Shown: positions 1-9,915 of the stretch, in pieces
Numbering within the stretch: the stretch's first letter is position 1
Layout of the letters: each line of letters starts with the position of its first letter
NCBI RefSeq assembly: GCF_010015445.1
Contig: NC_053112.1
Location: 2,074,219-2,138,218, forward strand
DNA from: Perca fluviatilis
Taxonomy: Eukaryota > Chordata > Actinopteri > Perciformes > Percidae
Reading direction: 5' to 3'
DNA: 64,000 nucleotides
Made by a program: the position numbers and the translations under genes
Notes under the pieces: generated by a model
Seen by the model: the letters and a program-made list of their open reading frames with translations, nothing else
What the model was told of the DNA's origin: nothing
The model's database searches: none

Positions 1-186
1 TAGTTTCAGCTTTACTTTATAGTGACCTGTTTATACAAAATAAAGTGGAAATGCAACCCCTGAGTTCTACATCCTGAAATCTGCATCTCTGTGATTGTCT
101 TGTAACTGCATTAAAGCTGTAGTTTGTAGTTTCTGTCGCCCCCATGAGGAATTCTAAGTAATGACAACAAAACTGTCAGCGTGCCC
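1..186. repeat. Interspersed repeat fragment (nonautonomous DNA element type)
   Basis: This stretch recurs in inverted orientation at about 20816-20975, and its last 60 bases recur at about 4137-4203. The shared core reads roughly TTTCTGTCGCCCMCATGAG followed by AATTCTAAGTAATGACAACAAAACTGTC. No coding capacity is seen. The family was not identified. Confidence 0.6.
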
Positions 187-187
187 A

Positions 188-460
188 AATGAGAACAGGT
201 TCTCATTTGCAGTGGCGACCTGGCCAAGAAAAGCCTAAGCATGCAGGACAACATACAGTTTCACATTCAATACAATACAGGAATACAGAATACAAAAGGC
301 TACACAAAGTGCAGATTAAGTAGGTATTACAAAGCTGGTGCAAAGTGAGGTGTAAGTAAGACAAAGGATATGCGAAAGTGATATAGTAATAACACAATAT
401 ACTGTACATGAATAGGCAGTCTATAACACTGCTGAGATGTAGTGAAGAGCCAAACAAAGC
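188..460. repeat. LINE 3'-tail-like repeat, copy A
   Basis: Nearly identical to 4259-4495. Both contain GTTCTCATTTGCAGTGGCGA followed by CCTGGCCAAG and a run of CAATACAATACAGGAATACAG. In the second copy it is preceded by TTTATTTAACCAGG-type sequence and followed by reverse-transcriptase coding sequence on the minus strand, so it is probably part of a LINE family. Copy A is truncated. The long minus-strand reading frame across it is not considered a gene. Confidence 0.55.
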
Positions 461-465
461 AAAAC

Positions 466-511
466 AATAATCTACCAAACACAAAACATTTTTTGTGTTT
501 GGTAGATTATT
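466..511. repeat. Perfect 21-bp inverted repeat (hairpin)
   Basis: Arms 466-486 and 491-511 are exact reverse complements (AATAATCTACCAAACACAAAA type) around a 4-base loop. It lies between LINE-tail sequence and the Tc1-like element. It may be a transposon end that duplicated in inverted orientation. No terminator role is implied in a eukaryotic genome. Confidence 0.7.
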
Positions 512-577
512 TCTCTGTGGTAACAATGCTTTTTGGCAATAAATCTTATACTGTTGGAACGCCTGTTTAGTTCCCTT

Positions 578-1442
578 TCAAATGCTGCCCCATTTGTAAG
601 GATCATGCATTTGTGGGATGAGCAGCAGTGCTGAGTATGGGGGTTGCGCCCATGAAAAATTTGCCAAATCTTGTCTGCCATTGACTCATTTGGTGTTTGT
701 TGGATTAGATGATTGAAATTTCAAGAAACAAGACGTTTTTCCAGTGAGGGAGATGCCGCCCCACACCATCACACTGCCTCCACCAAAAGGTGTTACTCTA
801 TCGGTGCAGTAATCAGCATAGCTGATTCACTCACTGGAAAAACGTGGCTTGTCATCGGTGGAGGCAATCTCAATGCAGAGAGATATAGAGATGAGATTCT
901 GCAACCAGTGGCAATCCCATATCACCACACTCTGGGACCGAACTCTATCCTCCAAGATGACAATGCTCGCCCCCACAGGGTGGGGTTTATCAGAGACTAC
1001 CTCCAGAATGTGGGAGTGGAGAGGATGGATGGCCTGCCAGCAGTCCTGACCTCAACCCCACTGAACACTTGTGGGATCAGCTTGGACGTGCTGTTCGTGC
1101 CAGAGTGACCAACACAACCACGTTGGCTGACGTGCGACAAATGCTGGTTGAAGAATGGGATGCCATCCCACAGCAGTGTGTGACCAGGCCAGATGGTTCT
1201 TCCACACGCTACTGAGGCTCCTGTTTGTGAAATGAATAAATCGGTAAATTGCCAATATGTCTTGTTTCTTCAAACTTCAATCATCCAATCCACCAAACAC
1301 CAAACAAGTCAATAGCAGAATAAACTGTTTGCCATTGGCAGAGAAGATTTGGCAAATTTGTCATGGGCGCAACCCACATACTCAGCGCTGCTGCTCATCC
1401 CACAAATAGATGTTCCTTACAAATGGGGCAGCATTTGAAAGC
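578..1442 (+). mobile_element. Tc1-like DNA transposon with long terminal inverted repeats, internally deleted
   Basis: The left arm (about 578-735) is the imperfect reverse complement of the right arm (about 1262-1442). Shared blocks include CAAATGCTGCCCCATTTGTA, GTTGCGCCCATGA and GGTGTTTGGTGGATT. Inverted repeats of 160-180 bp are typical of the IR/DR subgroup of Tc1-like elements. The interior holds a decayed transposase on the plus strand. The outermost TA target duplications could not be fixed. Confidence 0.75.
713..1215 (+). pseudogene. Tc1-like transposase remnant (DDE domain)
   Basis: The C-terminal half of a Tc1 transposase is readable. It includes GNLNAERYRDEILQP, then LQDDNARPH with the second catalytic Asp, and after a frameshift near position 1035 it continues as SPDLNPTEHLWDQLGRAVRA with the third acidic residue. 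It ends at a TGA at 1213. The N-terminal helix-turn-helix region and the first catalytic Asp are missing, replaced directly by the left inverted repeat. It cannot make an active enzyme. Confidence 0.85.
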
Positions 1443-1489
1443 AGTGGTGGGTGTTAGGAGGGGCGCTAGTTACAAAACGTATGGCACTG

Positions 1490-1925
1490 TGGTAAATAAC
1501 ATAGTTTATTCAGGAGAGAGTTTGAGGCAGTTCTGTATATGACATCACTGAAATCAAGAATTGGTAAGATTGTCATTTTCACCAAGGTGAGTTTGGCAGT
1601 GTGAGTGAAAGAGCCCTGTTGCGGAATAGGAAACTGATCCTGGACTTAACTTTAGATTGAAGGTAAGTTATGTGTTGCTGGAAGAAGAGAGAACTGTCTA
1701 ACCAGACACCTAAGTATTTTTACACCGCCACACGTTTTCTAGTTCCAACCCATCGAGCGTGGTAATGCTAATCGTGTGGGCAGCAAACTTGGTTTTGCCG
1801 GAGTTTAGCAGTAGTTTGGGGTATGGCAGTAGTTGGAGGTTTCAGAAGCAGTGCTGAATGGCGTTGAAACTCTCCCGGAGGTTTGATAGCACAGTAGCCA
1901 AAGAGGGGCCGGATGTGTACAGTAA
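1490..1925 (-). pseudogene. LINE reverse-transcriptase C-terminal fragment
   Basis: Minus-strand translation shows LYTSGPSLATVLSNLRESFN at 1925-1866, continuing in broken frames into a segment resembling a LINE post-RT region (VRQFSLFLQQHITYLQSK; SFLFRNRA). The first block is almost identical to the LINE fragment at 4719-4919, so both belong to one family. A poly-A/T run at about 1922-1935 and unrelated sequence beyond mark the break. Frames are shifted several times. The clade (CR1/L2/Rex-like) was not assigned. Confidence 0.7.
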
Positions 1926-2104
1926 AAAAAAAAAAGAAACATTCCCAATCTGAGCTGTCACTAGGCTCGCGATAACCTGCAGTAGCCTACTACAGGTACT
2001 GTAGGTGCCAGTTGTCGCGAGGTTAGTGTGTGAGGTCAGATGATGAGTGACAACGCGGGGAAAAAAAAGAAGAAAAAAAAACAGAGACGGATGATGGATG
2101 CTAC

Positions 2105-2356
2105 GACAGAGACGGTGCACTGCCAAAACTTCTGAAGGCTTTACTATGCATTCCCCATAGCAATGCAAGTTCAGAAAGGGTGTTTAGCATGGTACGAAAG
2201 ATTGTTCCAGAGAATAGGATGACGTTAGACAACAGAACTGTTTGTGCTCTACTCTCATGTAAAATTAACCACTCTGGCCCAGCCCAAAAATACACTCCTT
2301 CCAAAACAGTCTTAAAGAATGCAACACATTTGTACAATAACTCACTAAAAGAGTAA
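2105..2356 (+). pseudogene. hAT transposase C-terminal (dimerisation) fragment
   Basis: An open frame reads LPKLLKALLCIPHSNASSER followed by VFSMVRKIVPENRMTLDN and ends at a TAA at 2354. The block P-H-S-N-A-x-x-E-R-x-F-S is the conserved hAT dimerisation motif. No upstream transposase body is recognisable, so this is an isolated 3' remnant. Confidence 0.75.
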
Positions 2357-2659
2357 AGAAAAGTTATGTGAAATGAAAAGAAAAACTGTAAAAGAAAAGC
2401 AATATGAAATGAAAAGAATGTGTGGAATGAAAATAAAATGTAAAGACAAGCAATGTTATAAATTGTAAATGTTTTCAGCATTCTGCATCAAGTGGTGATA
2501 GCTTTCTTGTACACCTGTCTTAAAATGTAAGGGATACTGGAGCTTGGTTGGGGTGGTGGGACTGCTCGCGGTGGGCGCCGGAAAATTTCTCTTATTTTCA
2601 AATCCAAAACTTGACAGGTATGAGCAGGTTTCATATTTCAGACACTGCAAAGTTATACA

Positions 2660-3790
2660 TTGTTAATCGGGCTATTTCGTTATTAAATTCACTTCTGAGA
2701 CTTTTTTTTGCGAGAAATCAACTATATAAAGCTCAAATATGGGCCGTTTTACGAAAATTGATGGCCAATTGCAAATTTGGTAAGACTGTGTGTCGGAGTT
2801 CAGCGGCCGGTGCTACCTGTGTTGCTGCCTCGCCGCCCGGCCTGCCTTCCTTCACAAACCCCGGCCTGCTATGAGGTACTTGGAGCTCCGTCACGGCAGC
2901 CCACAGCACTCCATACCCGCACAAAGTCACAGTTTTTTTGCGCTAATGGACAAGCAAACGCTGCTGTCCTGACAGAGCTCCAGGGCCTGGAACCTTATAT
3001 ACTGTCTATGCCTGCAACTCCCCTCTTCCTGCTAGCTAAATGGCCCGTGTATGTGAGTGAGAGCGCGGTCAGCGAGCTTGTTACGCCAGCAATCTCTTAC
3101 CACAGTTCCAGTTTCCATGTGTTGAGTTATTTAAACAAACAATTGGGGAAATAAACGCCGCTTGTACGCGAGTCCCATTGATAAAGCCTGCGGCTGGATG
3201 TAACCTGTGATTTGTAGCTACAAATCACTGAAAGTTAGCTTCATTTTCAGCGTAATTCGAGTATATTTACAGATTGAATTTCGTCACACCACGTATACAA
3301 CATCTAGCTAAATATCTTATAAAGCTAACAACGGTGTCTGATTTCAAGTTAATTAATTTTTGTGAATTCCAGAGGAATTCTAAGAGGAGGCTAGTTAGCT
3401 CTCATTGATAGAGCTCCATCCCGCAGCAGGCTCTATCAATGAGACTCATGGACAAGAGGCGTTTATTTCCCCAATCGTTTGTTTAAATAACTCAACACAT
3501 TATAATTACACACATTAAAAGATTAACTGGAACCTGTGGTAACAGATTGCTGGCGTAACAAGCTCGCTGACCGCGCTCTCACTCACATACACCGGGCATT
3601 TAGCTAGCAGGAAGAGGGGCGTTGCACGCCCTGGAGCTCTGTCAGGGCAGGGGCATTTGGTGCAACTCCGACACACAGTCGGACAAAATTTGCAATTATC
3701 CATTTTCGTAAAGCGGCCCATATTTGAGCTTTACATTGTTGATTTCTCGCATAAAAAGTTTCAGAAGTGAATTTTGTAATGGAATAGCAG
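2660..3790. repeat. Large foldback (long inverted repeat) element
   Basis: Sequence at about 2670-3165 is the imperfect reverse complement of about 3455-3790. Shared blocks include the pair around GAGAAATCAAC / GTTGATTTCTC, AGCGAGCTTGTTACGCCAGC, and TTGAGTTATTTAAACAAAC. The right arm is shorter because parts were deleted. The loop contains a second, smaller hairpin (TTGATAGAG ... CTCTATCAA, about 3404-3443). There is no convincing coding sequence; open frames here are chance products of the arms. Probably a nonautonomous DNA transposon. Confidence 0.7.
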
Positions 3791-4136
3791 AGATCTGCGT
3801 GACCTAGCTAGATTCAGAAGACTACCTGATCTCAGGTCAGTTGTGTAGTCTATGTAAATGTTGGGGCGTGACCGTTCTCTTAATACACCCATGGGCTGAC
3901 AAAGGTTCCGGTTTTTGGGAGGTTGACGTCAACTTCCAGCTTTGTTGAGATTCGCCCGTTTTCAGCAGCAGTTTCAAAATATGAGATTTTCATAGTAAAG
4001 GGGTGTCAATGGGATTTAGAGCTTCTATGTATGTCCTATTTACCCACCGAACTGTCGTTATTCAACTATGACAGTTTTGCATTCTATCACCCCTTTAATT
4101 CAATTCAATTCAATTTTATTTGAATTTAAAAATATC
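3791..4136. other. Unassigned intergenic sequence
   Basis: No gene is recognised. A short pair of near-inverted ends (AAAGGGGTG near 3998 and CACCCCTTT near 4089) suggests a small nonautonomous DNA element remnant. An (AATTC)n-like run follows at about 4098-4119. Confidence 0.3.
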
Positions 4137-4500
4137 GTGCGTAGTTTCTGTCGCCCACATGAGAAATTCTAAGTAATGACAACAAAACTGTCAGCGTGCC
4201 CACGTGATACTTTATTTTTTATTTTTTTTATTTAACCTTTATTTAACCAGGTAGGCCGTTGAGAACAGGTTCTCATTTGCAGTGGCGACCTGGCCAAGAA
4301 AAGCCTAAGCGTGCAAGACAACATACAGTTTCACATTCAATACAATACAGGAATACAGAATACAAAAGGCTACACAAAGTGCAGATTAAGAATGTTTTAC
4401 AATGCTGGTGCAAAGTGAGGTGTAAGTAAGACTAAGGTTTTGTGAAGGTGATATGATAATAACACAATACATGAATAGGCAGTCTATAAAGGTGTCTACA
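4137..4500. repeat. Repeat fragment plus LINE 3' tail, copy B
   Basis: The first 65 bases match the repeat at 118-186. From about 4210 the sequence matches the LINE-tail copy at 188-460. A short unrelated insert (about 4495-4735) then separates it from LINE reverse-transcriptase sequence on the minus strand. Confidence 0.55.
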
Positions 4501-4736
4501 CACCGACGGCCGACCCTCGGCAGAAAAGCCAGTCGAGATGATCAGTCTCCCCGTGTTGGTCCAAAAAGTGCCACAGAACACACCAAAAAGACAAGACGAG
4601 ACGAGACGTAATACATCTCTATAACAGCAGGCGGCGCTAATCTGTATTGTAGCCCAAGAAATGAAAACCGGCAGTTGATTGGATGAACGCGTCACATGGG
4701 TTTGTTTTCTCCGGAAATTCAAAGCCAGACTGTGTT

Positions 4737-6094
4737 GAAGCTCTCCTGGAGGTTTGATAGCACAGTAGCCAAAGAGGGGCCAGATGTGTACAGTATTGTT
4801 TTGTCTGCATATAGGTGGATTTGAGAATTCCCAGCAGCAAGAGCCACATCATTGATGTATAGGGAGAAAAGAGTCAGCCCGAGAATTGAATCTTTTGGCA
4901 CCCCCGTAGAGACATCCATAGGTTCAGACAGCAGGCCCTCAGATTTAACGTGCTGGATCCTATAAGAAAAATAGGTATTGAACCACGCAAGGCAGTTATG
5001 AGAGAAACCAAGGTAGTTGAGTCTGTCGATGAGAATACAATGGTTAACAGAGTCAAAGGCCTTGGACAGATGAATGTAGACGGCTGCACAGTAATGCTTT
5101 TTGTCAATGCCGATGGTGATGCCATTTATGACCTTTAGGGGTACGGTTCACAAATCCCATGGTTCGATTTGTATAACGGTTTTAGGGTCACGGTTTTTGG
5201 TTCTGTACGGTTCTTATTTTTTCTTTTAATCTTTAACACTCCAGAATATACTTCAGCATATGATATATAGCTAAAATTAGCATATTGAATGCATGTTGCA
5301 CAAAACATGCACACAGTGGCAGTTCTATATATTGTTTTATTTCATCATAGGTACCATGAAATCCAAAATGTTCCCACACACCAGACTATAAACAACGCTG
5401 GCGCATCCTCCAACTCCGGGCAGCCTCTCTCCCCTTCACATTTCTGCACGTGACGTGACCTGCAGCAGCAGCAGCACCCCACTCCACTTGAGGAGCGGTC
5501 GGCTCGGTGTCTCTCAAAATCTGACAAAAATCTGTTGATCTGAAATGAAGACAGATTCAGCAACTGCATGGCCTATTTCTCGCTTAAAATGTTTTCAGAA
5601 ACACGTTTCAGTGAACTATTTTAGTACAATATGAGATCGTATTCTGAATGAGCCGCCATGACAGTCTGTTTTGAAATTAGACCCATGTGACACGATCGTC
5701 CAATCAGCTGCCATGGATTGCGTTTGTCACGCCCATCCCGCTCGTCATTTCCAGTAAGTGTTTTAACATAGGTGTCGAAAGTGGGCACTACGGCAGTAAG
5801 AGGTTAGTGCACATTAACAGTGGACTGACGAACCCTGCGGCACACACATGCTCCGAACCGAGACTAGCGGTTCAGGTGTTTTTTCATGAACCGTACCCCC
5901 CCTAATGACCTTAAGGATAGTGCTGTGGTACAGCCATGACCGGCATGGAAGCCAGATTGTGTAGCGGAAAGGATACGGTGGGATTCAAGGTGGTTGGTAA
6001 TCTGTTTATTGACCAAGCTTTCGAGGACTTCTGAAAGACAGGGTAAGATAGATATGGGTCTATAGCAGCCGACAGTGGCTAAATTATGTCCCAT
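4737..6094 (-). pseudogene. LINE reverse transcriptase, split by a hAT insertion
   Basis: Read on the minus strand, the N-terminal part (6094-5913) gives CYRPISILPCLSEVLESLVN, a classic RT domain opening. After the 769-bp insertion at 5136-5904, frames resume with an FDSVNH-type block and then STGVPKDSILGLTLFSLYIN and IHLYADKTILYTSG. The YADD catalytic box reads YADK, and several frameshifts are present, so the copy is dead. The insertion and its 8-bp target duplication postdate the LINE. The RT is of non-LTR type, clade unassigned. Confidence 0.8.
5136..5904. mobile_element. Nonautonomous hAT element inside a LINE
   Basis: The ends are TAGGGGTACGGTTCA on the left and TGAACCGTACCCCCCCTA on the right, an imperfect terminal inverted repeat. 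Both sides carry the exact 8-bp duplication ATGACCTT (5128-5135 and 5905-5912), the hallmark of the hAT superfamily. Removing the element rejoins the LINE reverse-transcriptase sequence. No transposase is seen inside the 769 bp. Confidence 0.85.
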
Positions 6095-6419
6095 TTTTTA
6101 GAAACAAAAAAGTTCAGAACAGATGGCTCCGCTCTTGAGCATACGTTGTTCTGGTGTATCCCCGGTCTTCATCCTCTAACTCTCTTCTCTGTTCTTGAAT
6201 GTGCCTTAGCGACCAGAGCCTCTCCCAGCTCAACAGACTCTTATGCTACCTGGCTAGCTAGCAGCTATAATGTTACCCAACGTGCAAATTGTTGTGTGCT
6301 ATGGTGTTTTATCCTGTTAAAGAGAGTTAGTTGTGGGTTATTAATTGTTGTGTTATAAGTTACTACCATGAGTGAGAACGGTACGCAGTTAACAGGGGTC
6401 CTGGTGATGCGACAAAAAA

Positions 6420-6531
6420 AAAAAAAAAACGGATCGGCCCGTGGATCTGTTAAATTTTTCGATCCCCGATTCACCTATTTTGTCAATGTCGGGCCGATAT
6501 CCAATCTTAATATCGGATTGGTGCATCCCTA
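6420..6531. mobile_element. One-ended hAT fragment
   Basis: The sequence ends in ATCGGATTGGTGCATCCCTA, the type of terminus found on many vertebrate hAT elements. The matching left end is not visible upstream, where a poly-A run at about 6414-6429 interrupts it. Segmental unit 1 becomes alignable with unit 2 just to the right. Confidence 0.5.
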
Positions 6532-6936
6532 ATATAAAGGCAGTATAAAGTAAAGCTCCAGCTTTACCAGCTGCAACATTAAAGTCATCAACTCATTAAA
6601 GTCATCAATCATTAGAACACAATAATCTCAGATATTATTCTGCAGAGTGAAGACTTTAAATTAATTTTGATGCTGATGCTTTTGTTCTTTTATGTAGGCT
6701 TAGAAAGATTTTGAGTGCAAGACTTTTACTTGCGTCTGAGTCGATCAGAGGACTAATTGTTTGTTTTGGTCTAAGATATATTTAGTTGCTTTAGTTAATT
6801 TTGATTTAGTTGATAGTCATTTTTTTATGCTGAGTGATTTAATTTTTGGAAAAACTCAGTTTTACAGATCTGTCCATTAAATCAACTCATTCATTAGTCG
6901 ACAAAATCATACGAATGTCAGCCGGCTAAGAATTTC

Positions 6937-7222
6937 GGGTAACACTTTACTTGAAGGTATCGACATGACAAATACATCTTCATATGTCATCCTGGTTATT
7001 GTCAAGTTGTCATTACAAAGACAACTTCTGGTAATGTCACTTTGATTAATGTCAAGTTGTCATAATCAAGACAACCCAAACAATGTCAACATGTCATGAC
7101 AAAAACCGAATGACACTTAATGACAGAAGTCATAAACGTTTGTGACTTGTTTATAACATTTATGACATGTTCATGACAGTGTCATGTCAGGATTATGTCA
7201 ATACCTTCAAGTAAAGTGTTAC
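6937..7222. mobile_element. 286-bp MITE present only in unit 1
   Basis: The inverted ends are GGGTAACACTTTACTTGAAG and CTTCAAGTAAAGTGTTAC. The interior has many GTCATGACA-type repeats. The corresponding place in unit 3 (about 53245) reads straight through from GAATTTC to TTTAATCGAGG, so it acts as an empty site. No coding sequence. The superfamily is not fixed because the target duplication is imperfect. Confidence 0.75.
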
Positions 7223-7499
7223 ATAATTTAGTTAATCAAGGACGGATCTATTTACTTAAGTAAACGTAACAGAGTATTTATTCACTGTGGTATTACTAGT
7301 TATACTTCTTCCCCCTCTTTTGTAATGACAACAATACATCATAAGAGAGTTGTAAAGTGTATTTCATACAGAAGCTCAGAACAACCGTCTTTGCAATCAT
7401 TCTTTTAACGGGATAATTAATTTGTTATCACAGTGGAGTTAGCAGAAAGGTACATATGAGACTACAAACGTTTTTACGAGTATACTGACTTACTGCATC

Positions 7500-7760
7500 T
7501 GTATGTAATTTACTAGCTGCACAGCAGCAGAGAGGAAAGCGCTCCAGAGGGTCATCACCACCGCCCTGAACATCATTGACTGCCCTCTCCTCTCCTTAGA
7601 TGATCTTTATAGCTCTCGCATACTCAAAGATCCATCTGACCCTGGACACTCTCTGTTTGAACTGCTCCAGTCGGGACCCTCAGACGTTTAGGACATTAAA
7701 AACACGAACAAACAGACTGAAAAACTGTTTTTATCCAAGAGCCATAATTAAGCTTAACGA
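7500..7760 (+). repeat. LINE ORF2 C-terminal remnant downstream of gene copy 1
   Basis: The plus-strand frame gives ERKALQRVITTALNIIDCPL and LKDPSDPGHSLFELL before a TAG at 7689, resembling the last residues of fish LINE ORF2 proteins. The same remnant, shorter, lies at about 53935-54110 in unit 3, so it was there before the segmental duplication. Confidence 0.65.
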
Positions 7761-8214
7761 CACTTGAGTTTTGAGTTTAAGGATGAATCATGCAGTGAAT
7801 GTTTTGATTGTGTGCCTTTGTGATTGTGACAAAGAATTTTTTATGTATCCACATATAGATATTTATTATCCTGCTTTGCACTTTGACTGTTGTTTGGCAC
7901 TGAGAGGACTGCATTACATTTCGACAAAGACTATTCTACTCTATACGGTTTATGGAAATAAGATTAATTTGATTCTTTTCACAAAAAGCATTAAACATGT
8001 TCAAATGGAAAAGAAAATACCACTTAATTGTAAAGGAATCTTTATTCTTTGAATTTCAATTGTTTCAATTGTTAACACAAACTCATGTAAACATCAACAT
8101 CTGTTTTTTTATCTTTAAAAACTTTATGGAAATAAATCACTATCAGCTTAAGCTGCTCCAATAATACATGATTAAAGTGATCAAAGTCACTTTTGACATT
8201 AAACAATCAGTGAG

Positions 8215-8837
8215 CTAAATGTGAACCAAAGTGAAGCCTCGTCCTCCACCAACATTTAAACCACAGGACAGGAAGTTGTTTCCTCCTACAGAGAACAGAG
8301 ACACTGAGGAACCAGAGAACCAGAACCCAAACCCAGAATAGAGAGGTTGAGTGAATGTGGTGTTGAAGGTGTAGAGGTGGGTCAGTGAGTCAGAGGAGAC
8401 TCTGTAAAAGGACAGAGAGCCAGCAGGCCAGTCCACATACACTCCTACTCTATCAGAGATAGAGGAGGAGGAGATGGATGTTCTTCTGTGATTGTGCATG
8501 ACAGAGTAACCATCATCAGTGCAGTTCAGACTCCAGGACTGATCATTATATCCAAACCAACAGTCTTTACTGTCTCCTCTCCTCCTGATTATTCTGTAAC
8601 TCACTGATATAGAAACCCCTCCTCTTCTGCCCTCAACCTCCCAGTAACAGCGACCAGTCAGACCATCTCTACACAGCAGCTGACGGCAGCAGTCCAACCT
8701 CTCTTGATGATCAGGATATGGCTGCTTCTCCTCCACCCATGTCACCGTCCTGTTGCTGTCAGACAGTTTGAGGTATCTGTTCACTGTGTTTGTGTCCAGT
8801 ATGATAGTGTTTGTGTCCAGTCTGAGTTCACAGGAAT
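8215..8837 (-). CDS. B30.2 (PRY/SPRY) terminal exon of copy 1
   Basis: A single uninterrupted exon after an acceptor at 8838-8839 (GTCAG|AT), entered in phase 1. PRY features: NRYLKLSDSNRTVTWVEEKQ and the YPDHQERLDCCRQLLCRDGL block. SPRY features: GRCYWEVE, DCWFGYNDQSWSLNC, VGVYVDWPAGSLSFY and LYSGFGFWF. This is the B30.2 type found at the C-termini of fish NLRC3-like and TRIM proteins, where it binds protein ligands. It runs 20 residues past the point where copies 2 and 3 stop and ends at 8215. Although the kinase half is broken, this exon has no stop. An ATG at 8853 lies in the intron and is not taken as the start. Confidence 0.85.
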
Positions 8838-9827
8838 CTGACGGAGAGAACAAGACACAACACAGCTGCTGTTAATAATAATTATTAGTTGAACTTTAGT
8901 TAATAGTTATATTGTTAAAGAAATTATATTTATATTTACTAATTATTTGTAATGTTATAACTTATTTTATCATCAGTTTAGTTTAATATAAAATAAGTTT
9001 ATGAATGATAATTAGATAGGTAATACTTTGTCCATGTTGAATAAATATTTTGTAAACATCTATCATTATTTTGATGAAACTAATGCTCATAATAATAATT
9101 AATTCATGATTAATACCTGGTTTATAAACCATTAAATAGCTATGTTTATAGATTATAGCTTAACAAACTCTTTATTAACTCTTTATTAACCATTAAGTTA
9201 TAATCATCAGACTTTATAACATCCAAATAATGTTAATTGATGGTTTATTAACAATTTATTAATCATTTACATTTAAGTAATAAAATATATAAAATATTAT
9301 CTGAGCAACAATAACCTGTTAAAATAACAAATTATAGCATAACTAATAATTAGTAAACATATTTAATATAATTTTGTCAGTTGAAAGTAAAATAACTTTT
9401 AACCCCCCCCAACTTTCAAATTTGTTGATATTGTTTTATTTATCCATCTCAGTGATGGACCCCCATTTTAAACACACACTTCCCAAACCAAAGCTACACC
9501 TTTGGTGATGGTTATAATTAAGTGTTACCCAAAACACAGCAGTAGTTTATCATCAGACACATCTGAAGGTTTTATTCTGTGCTCGTGTGCTGATGTTCAT
9601 TTATATAAAGTTTAATAATGATGCTTGTGTGCTGATGTTCATTTATATAAAGTTTAATAATGATTCATGTAGTCAGTAATGTTCTAATGAATCAGCTGTG
9701 TATTTAAAGAGAAACTAACACTTACATTTCATCAGATCACTCCTCTCCACGCTTGAGGAAGAAACATAGAATGATTTTCTATCCAACATGAGTTAGACAT
9801 GATGCAGAGTTACCTGTGGTGGAAGAA

Positions 9828-9915
9828 GTATTCAGATCCTTTACTTCAGCAAAAGTACTAATACCACACAGTAACAATACTGTTTTAGTAAAAGTACTGC
9901 ACTGTAAATGTTACT
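9828..9915. repeat. AAGTAAAAGTACT-type hAT MITE fragment
   Basis: GTGGAAGAAGTATTCAGATC followed by CTTTACTTCAG and AAAAGTACTAATACCACAC is a very common fish repeat. Copies sit at the same intron position in units 2 (about 25165-25262) and 3 (about 55898-55990), so this insertion predates the duplications. The same AAGTAAAAGTA words occur inside the 1.5-kb hAT at 21126-22634. Confidence 0.6.
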
